From the NCBI GenBank assembly GCA_947631535.1, contig CANRLU010000002.1, forward strand, positions 1-63,004: a DNA stretch of 63,004 bases, written 5' to 3'. Below the pieces are notes generated by a model, which worked only from the letters and a program-made list of their open reading frames with translations, had not been told where the DNA came from and searched no databases. This DNA comes from an uncultured Clostridia bacterium (GTDB lineage: Bacteria > Bacillota > Clostridia > Oscillospirales > Ruminococcaceae). Positions 8,199 to 16,894 of the stretch are shown here, in pieces (within the stretch, counting starts at the first letter, position 1; each line of letters begins with the position of its first letter). A program made the translations under genes and the position numbers.

Positions 8199-8795
8199 TT
8201 ATGACCTGTCTTTTCCGCCGTAAAGGATTTTTTCCTTGAGGTCTACGTGCTGATATCCTATATAGAAGGCCGCCCAGCAGGTGACTACGAACAGAAGCGG
8301 CAGCAGCGTAAGGATCACCATTCCTCCAGCAGATAGCTCCGCCGCCGGCACACTCACCGACATCGAGCGGCCCGTTTCGTCAAATTCGAGGTGGTTCGGC
8401 GCGAAGATGTAGGTTATCGGCATAAAGTAGAAGGTGAGGGTCTTATACCAGGGGAAGAAGTCGAACCCGAGAACTCCGAATTTTGAAAGGTAGAGGAGGA
8501 TAACAAAGATATAGTTTATCCCCGCGGGCACCGCTCCGATAACCGCTCCGAAGTGCTTGGTGTTTTCGGTCAGCCCCTCGCGGTTGAACTTGGCGTTCGC
8601 CTTCGCGCCGGCCTTATTGGTGAAGTCGGCATAAATGCAGAGAGTCGCGCCTATAGAGCAGAACCCGAACAGCCAGCACATTATCACGCCGAAATTCTGG
8701 TAGCACATAGGGAAGAAGTAGTTTATAACAAAGCCCGCGAGCTCGCAGAGAATGAGAAACAGCGCGGATTTTATCAGAAGTTTTGGTTTGTTCAT
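8199..8795 (-). CDS. predicted polytopic membrane protein, unknown function
   Basis: A 198-residue protein with four likely membrane spans: about 8-30, 37-57, 90-112 plus a short hydrophobic stretch (120-140), and 163-185. No catalytic motif is apparent. The ATG at 8795 has AAAGGA 9 bases upstream; an ATG six codons earlier lacks a site. It is 50 bases upstream of cwlD and co-directional, so it may head the cwlD-radA transcript. The distance between -10-like sequences and the gene could not be judged. Confidence 0.65.
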   Translation of the reverse strand: MNKPKLLIKSALFLILCELAGFVINYFFPMCYQNFGVIMCWLFGFCSIGATLCIYADFTNKAGAKANAKFNREGLTENTKHFGAVIGAVPAGINYIFVILLYLSKFGVLGFDFFPWYKTLTFYFMPITYIFAPNHLEFDETGRSMSVSVPAAELSAGGMVILTLLPLLFVVTCWAAFYIGYQHVDLKEKILYGGKDRS

Positions 8796-8843
8796 TTTAT
8801 CGTATCCTTTCACAGACTAAGTTTTATATAATTATACTCCAAA

Positions 8844-9099
8844 GTGCAGAGAAAAACAAGTGCTTTTGAGGAGGAGCGGTGAATTTTGAACAGAAAGCAT
8901 AAAAGTTTTCGGTCCACCCTTTCTCAAAAGGGTGGCGACGAGTCCAGAGGCGAGAAGCCTCTGGTCGCAGCCCGCAGGCTGCGAAATCCTTATACAAATA
9001 AGAATCAGGAGGGTAGCCCGAATCCGTCCGGTGGACGGTTCGGGCGTAGGGGACCCTATTAAGGGGGCCCCTGATTTGCCGAGCGATGAGTGAGGCAAA
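8844..9099 (-). repeat. structured intergenic repeat, copy B (minus orientation)
   Basis: A 256-base inverted partner of the element at 2257-2635; it explains most of the gene-free stretch 8796-9283. Read on the minus strand it begins TTTGCCTCACTCATCGCTCGG and carries five tandem hairpins. In plus coordinates these are 9048-9072 (loop TATTAAG, one mismatch), 9016-9045 (13 bp, one bulge, loop GGT), 8967-8982, 8944-8964 (8 bp, loop GAGAA) and 8914-8935 (9 bp, loop CTCA). It ends with the shared GACCGAAAACTTTTA and TCTGCAC blocks. The rest of the gap (9100-9231) is GC-rich and shows nothing I can name. Confidence 0.8.
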
Positions 9100-9231
9100 T
9101 TTCATACGCTGCTGAAAATCCGCTTTCCGCTCCCCGAGCGCGAAGCCCTCCGCGCTCCGCGCGAAGTGCGGCGCCGCGCAAAATATGCCGTACCTTCCCG
9201 AAAAATTTCCTCAAACTGTTGCAAAAAATCT

Positions 9232-9261
9232 TTGACAGTGCTACAATATTTTATATATATT
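9232..9261 (+). promoter_or_regulatory. putative sigma-A promoter of trkA-trkH
   Basis: Perfect -35 TTGACA (9232-9237) followed by the AT-only run TTATATATAT; TATATA at 9254 gives a 16-base spacer and TATATT at 9256 an 18-base spacer. The trkA ATG is about 25 bases downstream with CGGAGGT. Confidence 0.6.
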
Positions 9262-9283
9262 CCGACACCTAACGGAGGTCAAT

Positions 9284-10645
9284 ATGAAGATAATTATTGC
9301 CGGCTGCGGAAAAATAGGCGTCTCTGTGCTTGCGAGTCTTGCGCAGGAGGGCCACGACGTTACCGCCATAGATGACGACAGCAGCGTGATATCGGAGCTC
9401 ACCAACGTATACGACGTTATGGGCGTGTGCGGGAACGCCGTCGATTGCGATACTCTTATGGAGGCCGGAGCGGCCGACTGCGGAATGTTTGTTGCGATGA
9501 CCGATTCCGACGAGCTGAATATGCTAAGCTGCTTCCTTGCCGGAAAGATGGGCGCGCAGAACACCATCGCGCGTATCCGCAACCCCGAGTATAACGATTC
9601 GAGCCTCGGCTTTATGAGGCAGCATCTCGAGCTCTCGATGGCGATAAACCCCGAGCTTCGCGCCGCCAACGAGCTCTATAATATCCTTAAATTCCCGTCG
9701 GCTCTCAAGATCGAGACCTTCTCCCGCCGCAATCTCGAGATGATAGAGTTTAAACTCAGCGACGAGAGCGACCTTGTCGGCAAGACGCTCATAGATATCA
9801 GAAAGAAATACGACGCCAAATTCCTGATATGCTGTGTTCAGCGTGACGACGACGTGTTTATCCCGAGCGGCAATTTCACTCTTCAGGCGGGGGACAAGAT
9901 TGGCCTCACCGCCTCGCAGGCCGAAATGCAGAAGCTCCTCAAAATGCTCAATTCCCTGCGTCGTCAGGCAAAGAACATTCTCATTCTCGGCGGCAGCAAG
10001 ACCGCTTATTACCTCGCAAAAATGTGCGAGGCTTCGGGGAGCACCGTCAAGATCATCGAGCAGGACGAAGCCCGCTGCCTTGAGCTCACGTCGCTGCTCC
10101 CATCGGCAACGATAATCCACGGCAACGGCGCCGAGCAGGAGCTCCTTATGGAGGAGGGTCTCGCCAGCTGCGACGCCTTCGTAGCGCTTACCGGTATGGA
10201 CGAGGAAAACATTCTCCTCTCGGTATTTGCGAATATGCAGAACGTTCCTAAGACCGTTGTAAAGATAAACCGCGACGAGCTCGTCTGGCTCGCGAGAAAA
10301 ATTGGCATCGAAAGCGTGGTATCCCCCCGCGAGATAACCTCAAACATTCTCGTGCAGTATGCCCGCGCTCTCGAAAACTCCTCCGGTTCCGCCGCCGTCG
10401 AGACCCTTTATAAACTTTTCGACGGCAAGGCTGAGGCCCTTGAATTCATTGTAAAGACCGAGTCGAAGCTCACCGGCGTTATGCTCAAGGATATAAGCCT
10501 AAAGCCGAATATCCTCATTGGCGGCATAATGAGAGGCAGAAAAACGATAATCCCCTCCGGCGTGGATATGATCCTCCCGGGCGACAGGGTGATCGTTATC
10601 TCCTCCGGCAACCGCCTCAACGATATCTCCGACATTCTCAAATAA
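9284..10645 (+). CDS. trkA: Trk potassium uptake system, NAD-binding subunit TrkA
   Basis: Peripheral regulatory ring of the TrkH potassium channel. The 453 residues show the duplicated TrkA_N/TrkA_C layout: a first Rossmann domain (IIIAGCGKIG at 3-12), the first TrkA_C around 140-225 (SDLVGKTLIDIRKKY), a second Rossmann domain from about 230 (NILILGGSKTAYYLA) and a second TrkA_C from about 370 (ESKLTGVMLKDI). This is the full-length two-copy form rather than the short KtrA form. The CGGAGGT site precedes the ATG. trkH begins 20 bases after its stop, so the two are co-transcribed. Confidence 0.96.
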   Translation: MKIIIAGCGKIGVSVLASLAQEGHDVTAIDDDSSVISELTNVYDVMGVCGNAVDCDTLMEAGAADCGMFVAMTDSDELNMLSCFLAGKMGAQNTIARIRNPEYNDSSLGFMRQHLELSMAINPELRAANELYNILKFPSALKIETFSRRNLEMIEFKLSDESDLVGKTLIDIRKKYDAKFLICCVQRDDDVFIPSGNFTLQAGDKIGLTASQAEMQKLLKMLNSLRRQAKNILILGGSKTAYYLAKMCEASGSTVKIIEQDEARCLELTSLLPSATIIHGNGAEQELLMEEGLASCDAFVALTGMDEENILLSVFANMQNVPKTVVKINRDELVWLARKIGIESVVSPREITSNILVQYARALENSSGSAAVETLYKLFDGKAEALEFIVKTESKLTGVMLKDISLKPNILIGGIMRGRKTIIPSGVDMILPGDRVIVISSGNRLNDISDILK

Positions 10646-10665
10646 TAAAGGAAACCGGTGTATAT

Positions 10666-12111
10666 ATGAATCGCAAAATGGTATTTCACATATGCGGGCA
10701 GATGCTGCTGATAGAGGCCGCGCTGATGGTTTTGCCGCTTATAACCGCCCTCATTTACGGCGAGAGCTGCGCTTTGGCGATTTTGGCGACGATAGGCATA
10801 GCCATAGTCCTCGGCGCTGCGATAATGCTTGCTTCTCGGCCCGACGATACCGTTATATATTCCCGCGAGGGCTTTGTCATCACGGCGCTCACCTGGGTGG
10901 AATTTTCCGCCGTAGGAGCGCTGCCGTTCGTCTTGGCGGGGGAGATACCCTCGTACATAGACGCCTTTTTTGAGACCGTCAGCGGCTTCACCACCACGGG
11001 AGCCTCGATTTTGCGCAACGTTGAGGTTATGAGCAAGGGGCTTTTGTTCTGGCGGAGCTTTACTCACTGGGTCGGCGGAATGGGCATACTCGTCCTCGTT
11101 ATGGCAGTGCTCCCGATGACCACCGACCGCTCTATCCACATAATGCGAGCCGAAATGCCGGGGCCGATAATCGGCAAGCTCGTGCCGCGCGTCCGTCAGA
11201 CCGCTAAGATACTTTACATTATTTATATCGCGCTCACGCTTGTCGAGATAATACTCCTGCTCTGCGGCGGAATGAACCTGTTTGAAGCTTCGGTGCACGC
11301 TTTCGGCACCGCCGGTACCGGCGGCTTCGGCGTTAAATCGGACAGCATCACAAGCTACAGCCCGTTTATCCAGTGGGTCATGACCGCGTTTATGATGATC
11401 TTTGCCGTCAACTTCAACCTCTACTACCTCATACTGATAAAGCGCTTCAAAGCCGCGTTTTCGAGCGACGAGCTCTGGGCATACCTCGGCATCGTTGTCA
11501 CATCGGTGCTGCTCGTTTCGGTAAACATTGCGCCGCTCTATGCAACCGTTGAAGAGACCGTGAGAAAAGCCGCGTTTCAGGTGCTCTCGATAATCTCGAC
11601 CTCCGGCTTTGCTACCGCCGATTTCAACCTGTGGCCGCAGTTCTCAAAGAGCATACTCTTTGCGCTTATGCTCCTTGGCGGCTGCGCTGGCTCGACGGGC
11701 GGCGGACTCAAAGTCTCCCGCGCGATAATGCTCTTCAAATCCGGGCGGCGCGAGCTCAAAAAAATGCTCCACCCGCGCTCCGTTTCAGCAGTCAGGTTCG
11801 AGGGAAAGACCGTTGACGACAAAACCATTTCAAGCGTCGGCGTGTATTTTGCTTTCTTTGCGGCTATCCAGCTTCTGGCGTTTATTCTGATAAGCTTCGA
11901 GCCGTTCGATTTCGAGACAAAGATAACCAGCGTTGTCGCCTGCTTTAACAACGTCGGCCCCGGCCTCGGAGCCGTCGGCCCCTCCGGCAGCTATGCCGAC
12001 TATTCGGCGTTTTCAAAGCTCGTGCTGTCTGTGGCAATGCTTTTCGGCAGGCTCGAAATTTACCCCGTTATCTTCCTGCTGAGCCCGTCGGTGTGGTTTA
12101 AAAAGAGATAA
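10666..12111 (+). CDS. trkH: Trk potassium uptake system, channel subunit TrkH
   Basis: Potassium-conducting membrane subunit that pairs with TrkA. The 481 residues hold about ten to twelve membrane spans and the repeated pore loops: SGFTTTGAS (about residue 105), FGTAGTGGFG (about 215), STSGFATADF (about 308) and FNNVGPGLG (about 430), each placing Gly at the filter. The Gly at these four positions is what the Trk/Ktr family requires. AAAGGAAAC lies upstream of the ATG. It follows trkA by 20 bases. Confidence 0.96.
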   Translation: MNRKMVFHICGQMLLIEAALMVLPLITALIYGESCALAILATIGIAIVLGAAIMLASRPDDTVIYSREGFVITALTWVEFSAVGALPFVLAGEIPSYIDAFFETVSGFTTTGASILRNVEVMSKGLLFWRSFTHWVGGMGILVLVMAVLPMTTDRSIHIMRAEMPGPIIGKLVPRVRQTAKILYIIYIALTLVEIILLLCGGMNLFEASVHAFGTAGTGGFGVKSDSITSYSPFIQWVMTAFMMIFAVNFNLYYLILIKRFKAAFSSDELWAYLGIVVTSVLLVSVNIAPLYATVEETVRKAAFQVLSIISTSGFATADFNLWPQFSKSILFALMLLGGCAGSTGGGLKVSRAIMLFKSGRRELKKMLHPRSVSAVRFEGKTVDDKTISSVGVYFAFFAAIQLLAFILISFEPFDFETKITSVVACFNNVGPGLGAVGPSGSYADYSAFSKLVLSVAMLFGRLEIYPVIFLLSPSVWFKKR

Positions 12112-12138
12112 GCGGCAGACTGAAAGGAGATATCCGAA

Positions 12139-12450
12139 ATGGCAGTTATGATGATCGTTTTCGCCGCGCTTGTTGCGCTCGGCTTTGTGTTTCTGAGCGG
12201 CAGGGGACTGTCGCTCATAGCCGGATATAATACCTCTTCAAAGTCGGAAAAAGACAGGTTAGACCCCAAAAAGCTCAGCCGGTTTATGGCGGCGTTTATG
12301 TTTGTTCTGGCGGGCTGCTGGCTCGTAATAACCGTAGGATTTGCCGTCGGGATAAAGCCGTTAGGGTGGTTTGGGATGCTTCTCTTTTTAGCGGCGGCGG
12401 TGGCAGGAACTGTCATCGCGAATACGGGCAACCGATTTGAAAAGAAGTAA
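12139..12450 (+). CDS. small membrane protein of the DUF3784 type
   Basis: A 103-residue protein with three hydrophobic spans (about 3-20, 52-70, 76-93). The segment LIAGYNTSSKSEKDRLDPKKLSRFMA after the first span is the signature I associate with DUF3784 proteins of Firmicutes; their role is unknown. AAAGGAGA precedes the ATG. It lies 27 bases after trkH and is probably read through from that transcript, without proof of a link to potassium uptake. Confidence 0.75.
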   Translation: MAVMMIVFAALVALGFVFLSGRGLSLIAGYNTSSKSEKDRLDPKKLSRFMAAFMFVLAGCWLVITVGFAVGIKPLGWFGMLLFLAAAVAGTVIANTGNRFEKK

Positions 12451-12490
12451 TGCACAAAGAAAGCTGTTAATAACCGTGTATTCTGCCGAA

Positions 12491-12519
12491 TTGACCAAAC
12501 GGGGAAAATATGGTATAAT
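12491..12519 (+). promoter_or_regulatory. sigma-A promoter of the secreted Cys-rich protein gene
   Basis: TTGACC (12491-12496), 17-base spacer, TATAAT (12514-12519), 50 bases before the GTG start with its AAAGGGGGGAG site. Near-perfect consensus. Confidence 0.75.
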
Positions 12520-12568
12520 CTCCTTGGAGCTTTATGTTCAATAATTAAATTAAAGGGGGGAGAACACT

Positions 12569-13045
12569 GTGAAAACTGCTTTCAGAAAACTGTCCGCGCT
12601 GTTTATTGTTGCGTTGATGCTGTTTTTGACTTGCCTGCCGGTTTATGCCGAAGCTTTTGTCCCGGCCGACGATATTTGCTGTACTTGCTGCGGCAACAAA
12701 AATACTCTCGTGTTTGTCTGCACCGGCGAGAGAGCGCCGCGGGCATATAAAGATTTAGCCTCCATTGTCGGCGATTCACCTTTTGCATATGTTTCCCTTG
12801 ACGGCTCCGCAGGTAAATGCCTTGGTATGGCCATCTGCTCGAATAATTATTATTGCCGCACCTATTCGGTCTGCACTTTCTGCGGCCGATATCAGGAGGT
12901 AACTCAATTCCACCTTTGCGGCTCCGGAGGTTGCGACCTGACGCATTTTTCGCCTGAGGATATGCAGGAACACCTCCGCGAGGCCTGCGATATCGGCAAT
13001 ATGACGCTCGCGGAATTTATAGACCGGCTTGAAAGCAGAAAGTAA
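12569..13045 (+). CDS. secreted cysteine-rich protein, unknown function
   Basis: A 158-residue protein with a clear signal peptide (positively charged start, hydrophobic core, VYA at about 24-26 as cleavage site). The mature part has thirteen cysteines, among them a CCTCC cluster near residue 37, CTFC around residue 98 and a CGSGGC near residue 117. The pairs resemble zinc-ribbon knuckles, but a secreted protein might instead form disulfides. The last 40 residues are Cys-poor and acidic. The start is GTG after AAAGGGGGGAG. No family is recognised. The acetyltransferase gene follows after 12 bases. Confidence 0.7.
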   Translation: MKTAFRKLSALFIVALMLFLTCLPVYAEAFVPADDICCTCCGNKNTLVFVCTGERAPRAYKDLASIVGDSPFAYVSLDGSAGKCLGMAICSNNYYCRTYSVCTFCGRYQEVTQFHLCGSGGCDLTHFSPEDMQEHLREACDIGNMTLAEFIDRLESRK

Positions 13046-13057
13046 AAGAATTGCAGT

Positions 13058-13642
13058 ATGGAAAAATTTCGCCTTGAATATCCCACACTTTCCCGCAGGG
13101 CCGACGCGCTCGAATACATCGGCGAGTTTCACGAATACGGCTCAGATATCAACGGCTCGGGCGGCTTGGACCGCTTCACCGGCGACTATGAGGGCTGGCT
13201 GTTAAAGCTCGAAGCCGACCGAAGCAGGCTCCCCGACGAAGAGAGGTCCCCGAGCGAGACATATTTTTTGGTGCGCCTTGGCGATAACCGAATCGTCGGA
13301 ATGATAAACATAAGATATGTCCTCAACGAGCGCCTGAAAAAATACGGCGGGAATATCGGCTATTCTATCCGCCCGACCGAAAGGCGAAAGGGCTATAACA
13401 AGATCAATCTCTATCTTGCCTTGAAGCTCTGCAAGCTCCACGGCCTCAAGAGCGTTCTTCTTGACGCCGATACCGGCAATCCCGCGTCCTGGAGGACTAT
13501 CGAGGCCCTCGGCGGGGTGATGCTGAGGGAATATTTCGACTCTGAGATCGACCACTGTATGGTCAGAGACTATGAAATAGACGTTGATTCAAGCCTTGCG
13601 CGTTTTTCGGATATTTACGAACCTATGATAGCAGAGACATAA
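13058..13642 (+). CDS. GNAT-family N-acetyltransferase
   Basis: A 194-residue acetyltransferase of the type that carries a long N-terminal part (about 1-70; RADALEYIGEFHEYGSDING). Acetyl-CoA motif A lies around residues 100-118 (IGYSIRPTERRKGYNKINL); the Arg-Lys-Gly turn is present. The later segment DADTGNPASWRTIEALGG is the usual motif B. The substrate is unknown. The ribosome site is weak and the gene starts 12 bases after the Cys-rich gene, so translation may be coupled. A terminator follows. Confidence 0.85.
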   Translation: MEKFRLEYPTLSRRADALEYIGEFHEYGSDINGSGGLDRFTGDYEGWLLKLEADRSRLPDEERSPSETYFLVRLGDNRIVGMINIRYVLNERLKKYGGNIGYSIRPTERRKGYNKINLYLALKLCKLHGLKSVLLDADTGNPASWRTIEALGGVMLREYFDSEIDHCMVRDYEIDVDSSLARFSDIYEPMIAET

Positions 13643-13645
13643 AAA

Positions 13646-13679
13646 AGACCGTACCCGTTCCGGATACGGCCTTTTGTTT
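13646..13679. terminator. bidirectional terminator between the acetyltransferase gene and htpG
   Basis: Stem GACCGTACCC / GGATACGGCC (two mismatches) with A and T runs on both sides, placed exactly between two convergent stop codons. Confidence 0.75.
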
Positions 13680-13682
13680 TTA

Positions 13683-15560
13683 TCAGACCATCAGCTCGCT
13701 TATAAGCCCGCTGAGCTCCTCGGCGTCCTCGATTTCGAGCCCCGAAAGAAGCCTTGCCTGTGCATAGAGCAGCTTGCAGTATTTCGCGCATTTCTCTTTA
13801 TCGCTGCCGTAAAGCTCCTTTATCTTCGCGGTAACGGGGTGTTCGCTGTTGAGTTCGAGCACCAATGACGCTTTCAGACCTTCGCCGGCGTCGGGCATCT
13901 TCGAGAGCACTCTCGCCATCTCGATGGTCATTCCGCCCTCGCTCGAAAGAGCCGCGGGGTGTCCGCCGAGCGCGTTCGAGAATTTGACCGAATTCAGCCC
14001 GCCGACGCTTTCCTTTATGAAGTCCAGAAGCTCCTTGCCGCTCTCGTTCTCCTCGGCGAGCTTCTTGGTCTCCTCCTCGGTGTTGAGGTCGAGCTCGTCG
14101 GTCGAAACGTTCACGAACTTCTTGTCCTCAAAGCTCATAAGCGTCTGGAGCGTGAACTCGTCAACGTCTTCTGTAAGAAGGAGTATCTCATAACCCTTTG
14201 CCTTTACAGCGGCGGCCTGGGGGAGCCTAAGCGCCTTTTCTGGAGTGTCTCCGCAGGCGTAGTAGATGCTCTTCTGCCCCTCGGGCATGCGCGCAGCATA
14301 CTCTTTGAGGGTGGTATATTTCATCTCGTTCGAGGAGATGAACATTATCAGATCCTGGAGCTGCTCCTTGTGTGTGCCGTAGTCGGAATACACGCCGAAT
14401 TTGAGTTGTGAGCCGAACGCCTTATAGAATTTCTCGTATTTCTCCCTGTCGTTCTCAAGGAGCTTTAAAAGCTCGCTCTTTATCTTCTTTTCGACCGCTT
14501 TTGCGATGGTCCTCAGCTGGTGATCCTGCTGCAAAGTCTCGCGCGAGATGTTGAGCGAGATGTCCGAGCTGTCTATAAGCCCCTTTACGAAGCTGAAATA
14601 GTCGGGCAGCATTTCGGCGCAGCGGTCCATAATCATAACTCCGCTCGAATAGAGCTGCAAGCCCTTTTCGTAGTTCTTCGAGTAGTAGTCAAAGGGAGCG
14701 TGAGAGGGGATATAGAGCAGTGCAGTATATTCGACCACGCCCTCCTGACGGTAATGCATCACCTTTATCGGCGGCTCGTAGTCCATAAACTTCGAGGTGT
14801 AGAAGTTGTTGTATTCCTCTTCGGTCACTTCGGCGGCGGGCTTTTTCCAGAGCGGGGTTATCGAGTTGAGAGTGCGGCGCTCGGTCACCTTTTCTGTCTC
14901 GCCCTCTTTGCCCTCGACGGGCTTGTTGACCTCAAAGTCCATCCTTATGGGGTAGTGGATATAATCGGAATACTTCTTTACGAGCCTCTGGATAGAGTAT
15001 GGCTCGAGGAACTCGCAGTAGTCCTCTTCCTCCGAGTCAGGCTTGATGTGAAGCGTAATTTCGGTGCCGACGCTTTCTTTCTCGCACTCTTCGAGCGTGT
15101 AGCCGTCAACGCCTTCCGACTCCCACTTCCAGGCCTTTTCGGCGCCGTAGACTTTCGATACGACCGTGACCTTGTCGGCGACCATAAATGCCGAGTAGAA
15201 TCCGACGCCGAACTGCCCGATTATATCTACATTTTCGGCAGAATTCTCGCTCTTAAAGTCCAAAGAGCCGCTCTTCGCGATGGTCCCGAGGTTGTTTTCG
15301 AGCTCTTCCGGCGTCATTCCGCAGCCGTTGTCCGAAACGGTGAGGGTGCGGGCTTCTTCGTCGGCGGCGAGAGAGATCTCATATTCCGAGCGGGGGAGCC
15401 CCGAATCGCTGTCGGTCAGCGACTTGAAGTATCTTTTGTCGATGGCGTCGCTCGCGTTTGAGATAAGCTCTCTGAGGAAAATTTCCTTATGGGTGTAGAT
15501 AGAGTTTATCATCATATCGAGCAGCTTTTTCGACTCTGTCTGAAACTGTTTCTTTTCCAA
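13683..15560 (-). CDS. htpG: molecular chaperone HtpG (Hsp90)
   Basis: Cytosolic ATP-dependent chaperone of 625 residues, the normal bacterial length. The N-terminal GHKL ATPase shows RELISNASDAIDK (about 29-41), DNGCGMTPEEL and GQFGVGFYSAFMVADKV. The middle domain carries NISRETLQQD with the catalytic-loop Arg, and the C-terminal dimerisation domain ends the protein. Upstream lies a probable sigma-A promoter facing away from galE. No CIRCE element is seen before this gene, unlike hsp20. Confidence 0.97.
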   Translation of the reverse strand: MEKKQFQTESKKLLDMMINSIYTHKEIFLRELISNASDAIDKRYFKSLTDSDSGLPRSEYEISLAADEEARTLTVSDNGCGMTPEELENNLGTIAKSGSLDFKSENSAENVDIIGQFGVGFYSAFMVADKVTVVSKVYGAEKAWKWESEGVDGYTLEECEKESVGTEITLHIKPDSEEEDYCEFLEPYSIQRLVKKYSDYIHYPIRMDFEVNKPVEGKEGETEKVTERRTLNSITPLWKKPAAEVTEEEYNNFYTSKFMDYEPPIKVMHYRQEGVVEYTALLYIPSHAPFDYYSKNYEKGLQLYSSGVMIMDRCAEMLPDYFSFVKGLIDSSDISLNISRETLQQDHQLRTIAKAVEKKIKSELLKLLENDREKYEKFYKAFGSQLKFGVYSDYGTHKEQLQDLIMFISSNEMKYTTLKEYAARMPEGQKSIYYACGDTPEKALRLPQAAAVKAKGYEILLLTEDVDEFTLQTLMSFEDKKFVNVSTDELDLNTEEETKKLAEENESGKELLDFIKESVGGLNSVKFSNALGGHPAALSSEGGMTIEMARVLSKMPDAGEGLKASLVLELNSEHPVTAKIKELYGSDKEKCAKYCKLLYAQARLLSGLEIEDAEELSGLISELMV

Positions 15561-15605
15561 GACGTATTACTCCTTTTTATAAAAAATAAAATTTTACCAA
15601 TACAT

Positions 15606-15633
15606 ATTTTAGCACGTCCGCGGGAAAAATCAA
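15606..15633 (-). promoter_or_regulatory. putative promoter of htpG
   Basis: On the minus strand TTGATT (15628-15633), 16-base spacer, TAAAAT (15606-15611), about 45 bases upstream of the start codon. Confidence 0.45.
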
Positions 15634-15642
15634 CCTTTTCTC

Positions 15643-15671
15643 TTTACTTTTTTCCGAAAACGTGGTATACT
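15643..15671 (+). promoter_or_regulatory. putative sigma-A promoter of galE
   Basis: TTTACT (15643-15648), 17-base spacer, TATACT (15666-15671), 43 bases before the galE ATG. Confidence 0.6.
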
Positions 15672-15713
15672 CTCTATCCGTAAGCAAAATTTAAACCGAA
15701 AGGAAGATAAATT

Positions 15714-16748
15714 ATGTCCGTTCTTGTATCGGGTGGAGCCGGCTATATAGGTTCTCACACCGTTCTTGCCCTTTTAGAGCAGGGCTATGAGGTCGTCGTC
15801 TTCGACAATCTCTCGAATTCCTGTGAGGAGTCGCTTAAAAGGGTGGAAAAGATAACCGGCAAAAAGGTGAAGTTCTATAAGGCCGACATGTGCGACGCTT
15901 CAACTATGGAGCACATCTTTGAGGAAAACCCCGAGATAACCTCCGTCATTCACTTTGCGGGGCTCAAGGCCGTCGCGGTCTCCGTTTCGCAGCCGATAGA
16001 ATACTATAAAAACAACATCGGCGGAACTCTTACGCTCGTCGAGGCCATGCGCGCACACGGCGTAAAGAATATAATCTTCAGCTCCTCGGCGACGGTTTAC
16101 GGCGAAGCCGCCGAAATACCCACCACCGAAAACTGCCCGAAAGGCATCTGCACCAACCCCTACGGCTGGACCAAGTCGATGATAGAGCAGATCCTTACCG
16201 ATGTTCACACAGCCGACCCGAGCTGGAACGTAATTCTTCTGAGGTATTACAACCCCGTCGGCGCTCACAGCAGCGGCCTCATCGGCGAAGACCCGCAGGG
16301 CGTCCCGAACAACCTCACGCCCTATATCGCTCAGGTAGCTGTCGGCAGAAGACCTCATCTCAACGTCAACGGCAACGACTACAATACCCCCGACGGCACA
16401 GGCGTCCGCGATTATATCCACGTCGTTGACCTTGCGGAGGGGCATATCAAGGCTCTCGAAAAGATAGCCGACCTCAAAGGTGAGGTAAAGATCTATAACC
16501 TCGGCACCGGCAAGGGCTCGTCTGTTTTTGACGTTCTCCACGCCTACGAGCGCGCCTGCGGCAGAGAGCTGCCATATGTTATCGCACCCCGCCGCCCCGG
16601 CGACTGCGACATCAGCCTTGCCGACCCCTCGCTTGCAGAGCGCGAGCTCGGCTGGAAGGCAAAGCTCACGCTTGACGACATGTGCCGCGACTCCTGGAAC
16701 TGGCAGAGCAAAAATCCCTACGGATATAAGAGCTCCGAAAATGCCTGA
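15714..16748 (+). CDS. galE: UDP-glucose 4-epimerase
   Basis: Interconverts UDP-glucose and UDP-galactose with bound NAD+ (Leloir pathway and surface polysaccharide precursors). The 344-residue protein has the Rossmann motif GGAGYIGSH at 7-15, the Ser-Tyr-Lys catalytic set (SSSATVYGE around 125 and NPYGWTKSMIEQ with YxxxK around 150) and the substrate segment RYYNPVGAH. Normal length for GalE. The ATG follows AAAGGAAG. It stands alone, without galK or galT, in front of its own terminator. Confidence 0.96.
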   Translation: MSVLVSGGAGYIGSHTVLALLEQGYEVVVFDNLSNSCEESLKRVEKITGKKVKFYKADMCDASTMEHIFEENPEITSVIHFAGLKAVAVSVSQPIEYYKNNIGGTLTLVEAMRAHGVKNIIFSSSATVYGEAAEIPTTENCPKGICTNPYGWTKSMIEQILTDVHTADPSWNVILLRYYNPVGAHSSGLIGEDPQGVPNNLTPYIAQVAVGRRPHLNVNGNDYNTPDGTGVRDYIHVVDLAEGHIKALEKIADLKGEVKIYNLGTGKGSSVFDVLHAYERACGRELPYVIAPRRPGDCDISLADPSLAERELGWKAKLTLDDMCRDSWNWQSKNPYGYKSSENA

Positions 16749-16781
16749 AATCGTACGTTTTAATAAAAATCTTGCTTTTTG

Positions 16782-16812
16782 CCCGACTTTTTTGAGTCGG
16801 GTAAAAATTTTT
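16782..16812 (+). terminator. intrinsic terminator of galE
   Basis: Stem CCCGACT / AGTCGGG (7 bp, six-base loop), followed by TAAAAATTTTTCTT, 33 bases after the stop. Confidence 0.65.
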
Positions 16813-16813
16813 C

Positions 16814-16842
16814 TTGCATTGTGCTCAAAAATCGTGTATAAT
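16814..16842 (+). promoter_or_regulatory. sigma-A promoter of the GH30-like gene
   Basis: TTGCAT (16814-16819), 17-base spacer, TATAAT (16837-16842); the gene's ATG with AAAGGAGC lies 52 bases downstream. Confidence 0.65.
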
Positions 16843-16894
16843 CAAAATGGTATAGTTTACAGCATATACACCCACATTTTGAAAGGAGCATTAT

